Origin: Bursaphelenchus xylophilus
Lineage: Eukaryota; Nematoda; Chromadorea; Rhabditida; Aphelenchoididae
DNA length: 64,000 nucleotides
Direction of reading: 5' to 3'
Assembly: GCA_904066235.2 (NCBI GenBank)
Contig: CAJFCV020000005.1
Location: 11,713,501-11,777,500, forward strand
The translations under genes were made by a program, and so were the position numbers. Shown one piece after another: positions 20,411-31,681 of this stretch (its first letter is position 1; each line of letters opens with the position of its first letter). Below the pieces are notes generated by a model. The model saw only the letters and a list, made by a program, of their open reading frames with translations, did not search any database and was not told the origin of the DNA.

Positions 20411-20804
20411 TTAGTTTTTGTACTGATGGGTATAACCGCTCAATTAACTCTTTAGATGCACAACGCTCAAAGATCGCCCTGATTTTTGCGCCACTACCTC
20501 TTTCGCCAAGAAGTACTGTCAGAAAAGTTGTGGGTTCTGCAACGAAGACAACGCCACCCCTACCCCGATTGATAACACAACTGAGGACAGCCATCGTGAT
20601 GATGACAATGAAGACCATCATGGCTCTGGAAGTGACGAAGAGGACAAAGATAGAAGAGATGATCAAGACGGAAGTGGCGGAGACGACGATAGACATGATG
20701 ATGATAGCAAAGAAGATAGGGATGGATCTGGAGAAAACGATGACCACAATGGCTCTGGAGATAATGACAGGCATCATGACGATGGCTCAGGAGAGAAGTT
20801 GTGA

Positions 20805-21710
20805 GGCGGAACGACCGAGCTTCGAGGATTTTCCCACGAGGAAATGTCTTCGCTTATTCAAATTTTATTACACTTTTCTATGTGGGGTTTCTCTATAAAA
20901 GGCTTCCTTTTCACTGAATAAATCACTTGACTCTTATGTCCTCTTCTTGATCGGTTATTAGGTTGCCGGGCCTTTCGACAACTCATCAGGGGCGATTGGA
21001 CGAGCGCGTGAAACGACCCTCTGACCGCAGCGGCTGTCGACCTCCGAGTTGAGATCCTTTTCTGGTGTAGAAAGCTTTCTTGGTAGTGGTATAGCCCCAA
21101 CGGAGTATTGGAAAGTGCTCAAAAATCTTGGCATAGGGTACACGGCACAACAGTGCAGAAAGTTCTAGAGGATAGTGAATCGTGGAAAGGAAAACACGAG
21201 TAGGGGAAACGTCCATCACCGATTTGCGATGGCTGGAGCCGCTGAGGAGTTGGTTCATGACTATACCTTTTTTTCTACGGGATGAAACATTTTGTTGCGA
21301 CGACCCGCCGCACGGCAACCCATAGAGTGTCCCTCCTCGTTTCGGCACTTCGCACACCCAGTATCGGTCAAATTCACACGAAATGTCACAACAGAATTTT
21401 TCGTGCGGTTTTTCGATGGAAAAATATTTATCTCGAAATTTTTTTATTTTTTTGTGAATTTTGACACTTCGTTTGACGAAACTCAAATGTGGGCGGGAGA
21501 CATTTCTGTTCTATAATATTTCGGTTCGCCGTGCGCCGCTATTTTGACAGACTGATAAAGGTCAACATTTTTCCAATGTTCGGCTACAAAACCGCGGGCT
21601 TTTCTGTAGATCCCGAGCTATGAGTCTTGCATATGTCTTATTGTCTGAAAAATTAATCCACGTAAATTCGTGACATGTTCCGTCTAAACCTGAGCGTCGC
21701 ACTTGGTCCC
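20805..21710. other. Spacer between tandem ShKT copies
   Basis: Holds the inverted partner of 18990-19095 (20890-21000) and, at 21280-21520, an inverted-repeat type segment (GGCAACCCATAGAGTGTC, TTTCGGCACTTCGCACACCC) that recurs inverted at 49440-49540. No coding segment recognised. Confidence 0.5.
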
Positions 21711-22009
21711 CCTTGACAGTAGAACAAATAGACACAAGAAACAACTGCGTGGTTTGTCCTCAAAGTGTTGATGGAGCAAAAGCACAATCGTACAGTTCTG
21801 ACACTGAAAAAAAACTCTCGAAATAGGCGTGAGTTCATCTATTTTCTCATCGTTTGCCCAGAACACTCTTCGCTGTTTTAAGACCAAAAAAATACAAAAC
21901 GATGTAGTTTTGCAAATCGACTTTTCAAACCGCATTAGACTCCGTTTGCCAAATCACCGTTTGTGCATTTGTGCAAATAAGTGCCGGCTTGACGCCTAAA
22001 CGACCAAAA

Positions 22010-22027
22010 TGGTTCGCAATATAAGGA
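22010..22027 (+). promoter_or_regulatory. Conserved core promoter box, copy 2
   Basis: TGGTTCGCAATATAAGGA, same sequence and same distance to the ATG as in copy 1. Confidence 0.5.
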
Positions 22028-22056
22028 CGGACCAGTGAATTCCGGACTCAAAAACA

Positions 22057-23598
22057 ATGAAGTTGCCTCTATCTTCAATATTCCTTCTGGTATTCGTTGC
22101 AGCGGTTGCAGGCTACAAGGTGCCCGAAAACTGCGAAGACGAAGCTTCAAACTGCCGCAATTTGATTAGTGTGTGCAATTATACGCCATATTACCGGTAT
22201 ATGTCCACGAACTGCGCCAAAACATGTGGGTTGTGCGGAAAGATTGTTTGTTATGACCAGTCGATGTCGTAAGTTGGCCGTTTTCAACTGGAATATTACT
22301 GTATACAAACACTAGTAGCAAAAGATTTCCCCGATTTTTTAGAGGTTGTTATGCCGCAGATAGCATGATTGATGGTGAATATACTCACTTGATTGACTTT
22401 TGTTTTTAGGTGCAATGTTCTCAAGAGTCGCGATTTCTGCGCGACTACCTCTTTCGCCAAGAGCCACTGTCAGAAAACTTGTGGGTTTTGCAAGGAAGAC
22501 AATGCCACTCCTAGCCCGATTGATAACACAACAGAGGACGGTCATCGTGATGATGAGAATGAAAATCGCGACGAATCCACTCATAACAGTACTGATCGCA
22601 GCATCCCAGACGAATTTACTCATAGCATTCCAGATGAATTCACTGAGTCTCCAAACTTTAATGTGACAGAAAGGCATGATGACAGCAATAACGCTACAGA
22701 AAGATGGGAATCCAGAAGCACCACGAGAAGACACCGACATCACCACAACCACCACTGCAACCATACCGATAGCTCATCAAGCAGCTCGAGTGAGTCGGGT
22801 TCTGAGGAGCATGCAACTCAAGAGCCTGAAGATGAAGATCATCATGGCTCTGGAAGTGACGAAGAGGACAAAGATAAAAAAGATGATAATGATGGCAATG
22901 GTGGAGATGACAATAGACATAATGACGATAGCAAAGAAAAAGGTAAAGATGGATCTGGAGAAAAAGATGACCACAATGGCTCTGGAGATAATGACAGACA
23001 TCATGACGATCAAGATGGCTCTGGAGAGAAGGATGGCTCCGGCAAAGGCGACCAAGATCCTGATGACAAGAACGGTTCAGATGATCATGACAAGCACCAC
23101 GACGACCAAGATGGCTCTGGAGAAAAGGATGGCTCAGGCAAAGACGACCAGGATCCTGACGACAAAGATGGTCCGGATGATCATGAAGATAAGCATGGCT
23201 CTGGAGATAATGACAAGCATCATGACGATCAAGATGGCTCTGGAGAGAAGGATGGCTCCGGCAAAGACCCTGACGACAAAGACGGCTCAGATGGTCACAA
23301 AAACCCTGACGACCAAAACGACAACGACAGTGAAAAAGATGATAAACCTGATGGTGAAAACGACGGCGAAAACAAAGACAAGAAAGAGGAGGACCAAAAG
23401 GAAAATGACAACCCAGATAACGAGAAAAACAAAGACAATAATGGGCAGAAAGACGAAAAGGACAATCAGCTGCCAGACGGCGATGTCGATGATGAACATA
23501 GAGGTAATGGACGGGATCGTGGCTATGATAATGGAAAGAAAAAGAAGAAGGGATGGCTCGACTGGCTCAAGGAAAAAGCAAAGAAGATTGGAAAATAA
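22057..23598 (+). CDS. Two-ShKT protein with long acidic repeat tail
   Basis: Exons 22057-22268 and 22410-23598 (phase 2 intron) give 466 residues. Signal peptide at 1-19, first ShKT domain about 25-59 (CEDEASNC...CAKTCGLC), second about 72-100 (CNVLKSRDFC...CQKTCGFC). From residue 105 onward the chain is low complexity: first Thr/Ser/His-rich, then units of DQDGSGEKDGSGK and DPDDKDGSDDH, then Asp/Lys/Asn/Glu-rich. The last 20 residues switch to a basic amphipathic segment (KKKKKGWLDWLKEKAKKIGK). An AATAAA lies about 80 nt after the stop. Probably secreted; role unknown. The repeats make length variation between strains likely. Six frames across the tail are open because of the repeats; only this frame joins to ShKT domains. 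Confidence 0.85.
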
Positions 23599-23955
23599 CT
23601 TTTGCCTTACATTACGTATACATATCAGAATAGACTCAAGCTTGGTTTGTTCCTCAAACATAACAATATCAGTTCACAATAAAAGCAGTTTGTTATGTAA
23701 AGTTTGCCTTTTGGAATTTTTTATAATATGTATCAGACGTCTAACCGCGCTATAAGTATCCAAAAGGTAATATGTGTGCTCTATGACAACGTATACCAAA
23801 TCAAACGAAAAAAGTCCGGAAGCCGAAAATATGAACAGTCCTTCTAAAAACTTGTTAGAACAGCTTCTCTTGACGGAACACTACAACACTATTTCCGTAC
23901 TTCTGCTTTAGCCAACTCCAAAGCCAAGGCCAAATGGACAAAACGGCAAATTGCC
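23599..23955. other. 3' flank of the acidic ShKT gene
   Basis: Contains the AATAAA near 23679; nothing else recognised. Confidence 0.4.
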
Positions 23956-25263
23956 AAGTACAGGGTGCGCCACAAAAAATGGACAAAAATAAAAAGGGTT
24001 GTGTCCCGCCACGAAAAGCGTAACCAGTAGGAAAAATGGGACCATTATGACCACAAACCAGTCACTTGCAGACCCCTTAAAACCCTTTTTTACTTTTCCC
24101 GCACATTTTTGCAATATGGGCGAAAAGGCAAAGAGGGCCCAAATTGTGGCTTTATTTTCTAAAGAATTTTCCCGGAAGAAAATTGTTTGAGGTTGTGGTT
24201 CTCTCCGTACAACTGTCATATGGACTTAGGATATGTTTGAGAATGTTGGTAGCCTCTAGAGGTTCCCAGAAAGTGGTAGACCCAGAGCAGAAACGACTCC
24301 GGCTCTGAGGAAGAGCATCAGAAGTCGGACTGACCCTGATCTTTGCAGATCTTTGGAAGGAATGGCTTCTGAACTCAATATCTCGGCGTCATCGGTTAGA
24401 AGAATTGTAAAAACCGGCATGAGATGTTCCTAATAATCTATTCTATGCGGGCCACGCGCTGATTCAACAGAAAAATGTAAGGCACGGCTCCAGTGTGTCT
24501 GAAAGTTAAGAAAAAGAGCCGCTGACACGGTACTTTTCACGGGCACCCACCTGTTCCCTTTTGAGCCCTCGGATCTCCGCCGAAAGCGCAGGTTTCAGCT
24601 TGAAACTTTTTGACACTATAGAAGAGACCTAAATTTATACTATAAGTGCCTTTTGAGCCAGCTAGGATTAACAGCGACTCTGCAGTAAACTTTTAAAAAA
24701 AAATCTCCAGTTTTCGTCCAAAATTTTAGAATTTTGTTACTAACTCGAAGCATGACGACGCTGAAAAGTTAAAAATTTATTTTTTCAGTACCTACTCGGT
24801 CGGCAAACAACTCAAAGCTTGGCAGTTGTCCAAAGCCTTATCAGTTTCTCACTACCAAACTTTTACTGGTTTTCAAAATTTTGGGTTTTATTTTAATGCC
24901 CCTGCGGCTCAAGTTAGAATGTCCGCGGTATTGAAATGGAAAGTTACTAGTACTATTCCTTTACATATGTGATAGTACTGGTCTTAACGTATTCGAGAAC
25001 TTTTATTTGAAGTTTTGGTGACGCCTCAAAAAATATTTATGCCTCACTTTCCAAAGGACCCTTTTTCGAGAATTGCGATCGGGACATGGTCAACTTTAAC
25101 CCCCGAGAAAAAAAGTTGCAGTAAAGTTATACCTTCATTCTTTATATATATAATATTGCTTGAACGTCGCTATTTAGTGGGCTAAAACGTTTCCTCGAAT
25201 ATTTTACCCCAGAGCCAGATATTGCCAAAATATTTTTGTCCATTTTTTTGGCGCACCCTGTAG
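23956..25263. mobile_element. Tc1/mariner-like element, 1.3 kb
   Basis: Inverted termini of about 30 nt (CAGGGTGCGCCAC then AAAAATGGACAAAAAT; inverted at 25226-25260) with TA immediately outside both ends, the hallmark of this superfamily. It contains a broken transposase (24272-24432 and nearby frames). Confidence 0.85.
24272..24432 (+). pseudogene. Transposase fragment, Tc1/mariner type
   Basis: Reads SGRPRAETTPALRKSIRSR followed by SLEGMASELNISASSVRRIV and then a stop. This is the second helix-turn-helix of mariner/Tc1 transposases, where GRPR-like and SxxxxAxELNIS patterns are typical. Similar residues (ALIQQKNVR) resume in another frame after 24440, so the gene is frameshifted. No intact DDE/DDD catalytic core found. 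Confidence 0.75.
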
Positions 25264-25785
25264 AAAGAATAAGCAGAAAATTGGGTTTTTTGCCAAGCTA
25301 ATGGAAATCGTTGAAAAATGGTGGCTTATAATTAGCCTTGAGTTCAAAAGTATGCGGAAGCATGCAATTGAAATGAACAAACTGTAGTTGCTGATAAAGT
25401 AGATACCTTGAATTTGCAGATGAAGCCAAGTTTGAAAGCGCATCAAGTCAAGTGGAATAAACACAATCGAAACTTTCATTCGTTTCAACGTTTCAAACAT
25501 ACTCGTTCTAGCTTCTGATTTTTTTTGATAGGGGCACAATCTAGAGCGTAAACATGAACAGAGCCAAGCGTTGTTTTTGTTGATACCTTCCAGATGTATC
25601 AACAAGAAATCCCAAAGCCGTTTATATTTAGAGCCCTTTCTGTACAAATATGTTGGGGTTATGGGACTCGTATATAACTTCACAGTTGAGCTGAATCCCT
25701 GAAATCCGACGCGTCGAGGACTCATCTCAAGGAAGCGTATTTTACAAAACCTACTACTACATACATTACGTATTTACATACTGTA
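25264..25785. other. Upstream region of ShKT gene
   Basis: A minus-strand open frame of 173 codons (25204-25725) begins here but runs into the transposon terminus and has no recognisable motif, so it is not called. Confidence 0.35.
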
Positions 25786-26528
25786 ATGTCAGAGATGTCA
25801 GAAATATTACAAGTCTTTTTGTTATTGTTGTTGTCTCCCAATGGTCACGGTATTGGCCCAATCAAAGACGACTGCAGAGACATATCTTCAACGTGCGCTG
25901 TAGCTACCCTGCTTTGCAAAAATCCATTTGTTCCCACCGTCTTGAAGCAGCTTTGCAGGAAGAGCTGCGGGCTTTGCGAACCGCTATGTGAAGATACTAG
26001 CAAAGAGTAGGTTTTAGAATCACATACCCGCGGAAAAAAGTCCTTGGGATTTTCTGCGAGTCTGCACTGTGCTTTTTAAAACAAAAAGAAACATTTTGCA
26101 CAGCGCAATTGTTTTGTTTTTTGCACTGTGTCGCATGCATTTCCCATTTTCCGCAGCAACAAGCCATTTTTTCAAAGTGCGAAAGAAATCGGGGGCCGCA
26201 ATAAATTCTCAGGACTTTTGGCGCCATTTGCAAGATAGACTTGCAAATCGTTGATATACCCTCATCGATTTTCAGATGTCGCACTGCTCTACAGCATTAC
26301 CTTTGTCGTACTCCATTAGCTTTTCAATGCGAAAAGTCTTGCGGATTGTGCAAGAATCCGACTTCGAAAAGGCTGTTCACGCCCACGGGCTCGTCTCAAC
26401 CGGTAACTGTTGTCACCACAGTCAGCGCAATAGACCCAACCACCGAAGAAGGTTCTAATGCGGCCGCTGTTGAAACCCCATCAGCCACGCTCATAATAGA
26501 GACGACTACAATAGACCTATTCAAGTGA
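25786..26528 (+). CDS. Secreted two-ShKT protein
   Basis: Exons 25786-26006 and 26276-26528 joined in phase 2, 157 residues. Signal peptide (EILQVFLLLLLSPNGHG; a second Met at residue 4 may be the true start). First ShKT domain about 29-69 (CRDISSTC...CRKSCGLC), second about 76-103 (CRTALQHYLC...CEKSCGLC), then a Thr/Ser/Pro-rich tail. The intron falls just before the first Cys of the second domain, as in the other two-exon ShKT genes here. Intron sequence includes family E modules at 26060-26135. Role unknown; secreted. Confidence 0.8.
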
Positions 26529-26843
26529 GCAACTCAACAATTAATTTGTTCAAGACTATGTAATTTATTTTTCTTTTATTTGCCATTCGATACACTATAG
26601 CAAAATACAAGTTTTGCACGATTTTGCTCACTTTTCTGACATGACAACAAGCCATGTAAAGACTAATCTTAATACAAAATCTTCCCGATCTGGCTTTTAA
26701 AGTTTTAGAGGTGTACATATAGCCCGACCAGGCTCGAAATGGGCCTACAAAACGATGCCGCCACGTTCAGTAAGGAACAGAGCTGTGTCTGACTGAACAC
26801 AAAGACGACTTCAAATAAGCCAGTAAACTTTTCAAACGCAGTT

Positions 26844-27148
26844 ATTAGTCCGTCGGGAAAATAGTGGCGGGTTGTTGCAGTAAAATGTTTTGTCTCGTCG
26901 AAAAAAGGACACGATTGTGTACCAATTCTGCTGCGGCTAGCCATTTTTTAGCCAAAGCACGGCTTTCAAAGACTTACGCTTGCTGGTACATATCAGTCTG
27001 TCGGAAAAATAACGGCGGATCGTCGCGCCTCGGAATCGCCCGTCATCGCTTTGCGACGGCTGCCGAAGCTGGAGATTTGGTTCGCGATAGAGGCGAGGCG
27101 AGACATTTTGCTGCGACGATCCGCCGTTATTTTCCCGACAGACTGATA
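26844..27148. repeat. Family A elements, one half and one complete
   Basis: Left half at 26844-26945, then a complete CGGCGGATCG-subfamily copy at 26992-27148 with CAGTCTGTCGGAAAAATAAC and GTTATTTTCCCGACAGACTG ends. Confidence 0.8.
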
Positions 27149-27249
27149 GAAAAATTTAATGATAGTGCGAGAATGTCAAGGCTTTTTGGCCCGCGTAGTG
27201 AAATTGATCTGATCACGACTTTGTCCTTTGATTCTATGCAAATTCGAAA

Positions 27250-27757
27250 ATGTTTGTAACACTTACCTTATGACTACGTTCCTACGCGACCGTAGAACGT
27301 TTGCATATCTCCTAAACAACTTTAAAGCAACTATTAGAGTGGTTTGCCCATCAGCAGAGGAAAAACTGTATAAATTCGTCAAAGGACGAAACATTTTACC
27401 CCTCGGATGGCGACAGTCCAATTAATAGCGCTAGAATCATGGCCAGAGTGTAAAAAAATTAAAATAACACACAATATTCCACATAAAAGCAGCAAAATAA
27501 TCTTGAACATTACCAAGAAAAAATTTCTTGCGAGAAAAAATATTTTTCTCCTGGGACGAAATGCCAAGATCAAGAGAATTTGCAGGGAAATTCGTCGGCA
27601 TTTGAAGATTTTTTTCGATATTCCGGCCCTTCTTTCTCGGCGGATTCTGCAAAGCGCGAGCTAGGATGTTCGCAATCGCATAAGAAAATTCTAATCTCCA
27701 TCTATGCTAATTTTTATAAAAATCTGAGCATCGCACTTCGGGTACTTCCCTTGTTAA
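27250..27757. repeat. 500-bp block, copy 1 of direct duplication
   Basis: Nearly identical to 28872-29371 (only scattered differences). It ends in AAAATCTGAGCATCGCACTT and GGGTACTTCCC, the family D terminus. The first about 105 bp also occur inverted at 28639-28735. Confidence 0.85.
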
Positions 27758-27970
27758 TTTAGAATTTCGGTGAACCGCCTACTTTCCACAAATATAAAAA
27801 TGAGGGTAGGCCAAAGTTTTTGGGTGCAAAAAAGAGGTAGGCTGGATTCGCGGTTTTGGACTACTTAATTTCGGATTTCGGTGAACGGCCTGCTTTCCAC
27901 GAATATGAAGGGTAGGCCAAACAAGGTTTTGGGTACAAAAAAGAGAAAAAGAGGTAGGCGAATAGAAAGA
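27758..27970. repeat. TAGGCC/GCCTAC-rich low-complexity block
   Basis: Two imperfect copies of a unit with TTTCGGTGAACxGCCTxCTTTCCAC and GGGTAGGCCAAA. Related sequence is at 29385-29460 and 35805-36000. Confidence 0.6.
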
Positions 27971-27979
27971 GAGATTACA

Positions 27980-28641
27980 TTACAAGTTGACGTATAGCAG
28001 CTTCCGGTGTCGATTCCACATGTGGTGGTGTGCCAGTATCTCCAGCGTTGTGGTTGGGTTGCGACGTGCTTTCTCATCGTCCACGGACGCCAAAATCACC
28101 TGCGCTCGCTTGGCCCTGCTCATTCCAACCAATAAACGTTTCACGTCGGGGTAGCAAGGCCATTCAACATCCGCGTTGAGGATGAATCCTTGGTCCCTGG
28201 TCCTGACGAAATCAACGACCACGAATTCGGCCTCCAGACTGATGCTTTTGTCGAACGTGTAGCTCTCCACGTTTGTGCATGACCATGGCATCTCTTGTCT
28301 TTGCCTTTGGAATGCGGTTTGCTGGACTGAAAGTTTTTTTTAACAATGTAACAAGGTGTAGGAAACCTACTTCGATAAGGAGTGAGGTGCATGCAGTTCT
28401 CCATTCTTATTCTATTCGTGTCGTTGCACACCAGATTGAACACTCCTTTTGCAACATTCAGGCTGCGCTGGTTCATGTATGCGCGAACGCGAAGACTGCG
28501 TACCGTCGCGTTGTTGTGCCGATTGTCGACGTCGCAAAAATGAGCATAGCGCTCATCGTGCCGATATCCCTTCCTTGGGAGGTTGAGGAAGATGCTGACG
28601 AACGGCACGTTGATCAGCGGTGGGCAAATGCTGATGGGCAA
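27980..28641 (-). pseudogene. Truncated UPF1-like SF1 helicase C-terminus
   Basis: Two exons, 28641-28372 and 28326-27980, joined in phase 1 across a 44-nt intron. Visible are a motif IV-like NCMHLTPYRIQQTAFQRQ (TPYxxQ), a motif V-like SISLEAEFVVVDFVRTR (the usual QGxExxxVV region, with the QG pair missing) and a motif VI-like KRLLVGMSRAKRAQ. These are the late helicase motifs of UPF1/SMUBP2/ZNFX1-type proteins. Walker A and B motifs are absent, and an in-frame stop lies in the repeat just upstream, so this is a gene fragment. It sits between inverted copies of a 105-bp repeat and inside a direct 500-bp duplication, which suggests capture by, or insertion into, a mobile repeat. Confidence 0.65.
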
Positions 28642-28735
28642 ACCACTCTAATAGTTGCTTTAAAGTTGTTTAGGAGATATGCAAACGTTCTACGGTCGCG
28701 TAGGAACGTAGTCATAAGGTAAGTGTTACAAACAT
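28639..28735 (-). repeat. Inverted copy of the block's first 100 bp
   Basis: Minus-strand match to the start of the duplicated blocks (shared ACTACGTTCCTACGCGACCG). Ends exactly where the helicase frame begins. Confidence 0.8.
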
Positions 28736-28871
28736 TTTATTTTTCCACTATTTTTCAGTTTATGCCATTTCAGAAAACAACGTAAAGGTCCCAAGGTGTT
28801 CCGTCAGTGTTCCGATGGTGTACATTCGCTCTTGTTGTTGTTCAGAATTTGCTCACTGAAAAATAATAAAG

Positions 28872-29371
28872 TTTTTGTAACACTTACCTTAAGACTACGT
28901 TCCTACGCGACCGTAGAACGTTTGCATGTCTCCTAAACAACTTTAAAGCAACTATTAGAGTGGTTTGCGCATCAGCAGAGGAAAAACTGTATAAATTCGT
29001 CAAAGGACGAAACATTTTACCCCTCGGATGGCGACAATCCAATTAATAGCGCTAGAATCATGTCCAGAGTGTAAAAAAATTAAAATAACACACAATATTC
29101 CACATAAAAGCAGCAAAATAATCTTGAACATTACCAAGAAAAAATTTCTTGCGAGAAAAAATATTTTTCTCCTGGGACGAAATGCCAAGATCAAGAGAAT
29201 TTGCAGGGAAATTCGTCGGCATTTGAAGATTTTTTTCGATATTCCGGCCCTTCTTTCTCGGCGGATTCTGCAAAGCGCGAGCTAGGATGTTCGCAATCGC
29301 ATAAGAAAATTCTAATCTCCATCTATGCCAATTTTTATAAAAATCTGAGCGTCGCACTTCGGGTACTTCCC
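28872..29371. repeat. 500-bp block, copy 2 of direct duplication
   Basis: Direct repeat of 27250-27757, ending AAAATCTGAGCGTCGCACTT and GGGTACTTCCC. Confidence 0.85.
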
Positions 29372-29379
29372 TTGTAAGT

Positions 29380-30360
29380 TGTCCAAACCTGCGAATTCAG
29401 CCTACCTCTTTTTTGTACCGAAATACCTTGTTTGGCTTACCTTCTTTTTCAGAATTTTAATATTCCTGTAAAGTAGTCCAGTGCAACTCTTGCCTACTTT
29501 TATTTTCATCATCATTTCCATTGATTCGCATACTTTTGCTAAATGTATCGTCTTTCATGTTCCGCATACATCTCTCTGGGTTTTTTTTTTTTGGATTTTT
29601 GCTAAGTACCCTAAATCTCTCAATAGCCTACTAAGAACATGTCAATTCCTTCATGTATGCCGTCTTGTATTCCGCATAAATGTGCCTCTCTCGCCTTCAC
29701 TTTTATGCCAAACATTGATTCGCATATTAAACTTTTTTCCATTTTTTTAGGATTTTTTTGGTAGGCGATTGCCTTACAGGCCTACCGGTTTTTTTTCAGA
29801 AAAATCGATAAAAATTTTCTGAAAAAAAATAAGTAGGTCCGAGGGGAAATCCAATAAATAGGCCAAATTTATTTTCGCCTACCATCGAATTGCATACATA
29901 TCTGATAAATAGGCGACGAAATTTTTTTGGACCCCCCCCCCCCTGCCGCCAGATATAAATCAAACTTCTTATATAAGCAAGCCGCTGAATAAACAACTAA
30001 AACGTTGCCTTTATGGGAGACCCGGTTCCAGGACGTATAAAATAATTTTTGGTCGTTGAAACGGCTAGGGGAAGGGGTCACCCTCTCCCCAAAAAAATGT
30101 TAATTTTAAGGCAGTTTTTTCACAAGAGCTACTACGCCGTAGCAAAAGTGCGTAGACTTTTTGTCGCAAGCTTTCCGCACAAATACAAAGCTCTCCATTA
30201 AGGTCAGGACTAATAATTAATAAGCTTTACAGGCCTCGAAGGCAATAAAAAATTGTTTGCGACGCGGATTTAAAAATGGCCCGATCACATGATACACGAA
30301 CATCAAAGAGTGTACAATTCTATAGCGTCCAGCTACGACCACAGACTTAAAATTCACCAA
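29380..30360. other. Low-complexity spacer
   Basis: TAGGC-type and poly-T/poly-C runs (C-run at 29930-29942). GTGCGTAGACTTTTTGTCGC at 30147-30166 is a family E terminus. No gene supported. Confidence 0.45.
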
Positions 30361-30361
30361 T

Positions 30362-31588
30362 CGCTGCACAGCGGACCCAAATTGACTTATAAAGACATAT
30401 AACGACTTATATGAACAGATAATGACTTATAAGTCAAAATAACGTCAAAAGAGGAGGGGCTTATTTCTCTTTACTTATAAAAACAAATAAGAACTTATAA
30501 TAACAAATAAGTTCTTTGCAAAGAAAACTTTTGAGCGCCAAATACGCTTTTTGCTTTGTGCACGCGTGAGCTGGACTTGTGAAATTCTAAGTTTTTTGGA
30601 ACGTCGCGACGTATTTCTACCTTGGATCGATCAAAGTAAGATGCTTTTAATCAGCCTTTTTTTGTTTTGCAAGAGTTTAGAGTGTTTAGATGAAAAGTCC
30701 CGAACGTAATAGCCTTCCCGTGCAGGGAGCATGCCAGCCTGAAGAAGATCCATCCCAAGAAGATGTATAAACATGCACGATCAACCAACGGATTGCTAAA
30801 GGATCCATTTGCTCAATTTTGGTAGGTGTTTTTTAACTGTTTTCCACATTTCAGAGGTCTCGAAAAAACTTCAAGACAAAGTTTTGTTATATTGTACTAG
30901 GTCCAGGTGAACCCGTTGGGTTTTAGATAACTGCAAAAATGGTCATGGAGGAATCCAATGGACAATGTATACACGATGAATAGAAAGATGACATCCGGTA
31001 GCTTAAGGTATGGTTGATAACATTCACCTGGACCTAGTACAATATCGCAAATTTCATGTCTAAAAATTTTTCCGCCAGAAACCTTTTAGGCAGTTCAAAT
31101 TCATCTGTTTTACTGTTAGTATGTAACGCATAAAAAATTGAGTTTAAGCCGAACTCATATTATAGTTTCCCGAAAAAAAACTTTTTTCTAATATCTCCAA
31201 ATATTTTCAGTGAAACCAGAAGCATTAGAAGCAATAATATACATCTACGGCCGCCTACAGAAGCGACGAACGCCCCATCAAAAAATCTCAGGTCCTTCGT
31301 GCATTGAAGTCTTATTCTACTTGTGCCACTTAATTGTTTGAGTTATTGATTGAAATAAATGTTCATTTTTTTTGCACGGTGCGGTTATAAATAAAATGAC
31401 TTATAAAAACATATATGAAATTATAAGTCAATTCAACAAGAGCGCATAGAGAACCCTTATAAAATCATATATGAACATATAAGTCATTTAAAATGACTTA
31501 TAAGAACAGATAATGACTTATAAAAAAATCATTTCATTATAAGTCATTATATGTTTTTATAAGTCAATTTGGGTCCGCTGTGTGGTCA
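30362..31588. mobile_element. Inverted-repeat element with CACAGCGGACC ends
   Basis: Both ends read inward CACAGCGGACCCAAATTGAC followed by TTATAAA-ACATATAA (about 38 nt of terminal inverted repeat). Interior flanks are rich in GACTTATAA units. A second short palindrome (30886-31049) is nested within. No transposase recognised. Confidence 0.75.
30886..31049. repeat. Short palindromic element nested in the CACAGCGGACC element
   Basis: Inverted ends ATATTGTACTAGGTCCAGGT; about 164 bp, typical of a very short non-autonomous element. Confidence 0.7.
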
Positions 31589-31681
31589 AATAGACAACAG
31601 CCCAGAGGGTTCACAATTTGTTTGATCTTTAGTGTTATATAATCTGGGTGTTCCACAAGTCGTAGATACAGTTGGCGGCAA

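Larger units (their letters stand above)
19845..20804 (+). pseudogene. ShKT protein gene broken by an inserted element
   Basis: Paralogue of the gene at 22057. Exon 1 (19845-20297) encodes a signal peptide and the first ShKT domain; exon 2 (20456-20804) encodes a second ShKT domain (CQKSCGFC) and an Asp/Gly/His-rich acidic tail. A 240-bp inverted-repeat element at 19992-20228 interrupts the first ShKT domain; reading into it gives a stop within four codons, so the predicted product is about 53 residues. The codons on both sides of the insertion still align with the paralogue, and exon 2 is otherwise open, so the insertion is recent. The acidic tail is much shorter (about 75 residues) than in the intact copy. 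Confidence 0.8.

Noticed and set aside
22676..23755. 359-codon Met/Thr/Lys-rich frame over the acidic ShKT tail
   Set aside because: It is a shifted frame of the acidic repeats; only the frame joined to the ShKT domains makes sense.
25204..25725. 173-codon minus-strand ORF
   Set aside because: Starts in unique sequence but runs into a mariner terminal repeat, with no domain or signal peptide.
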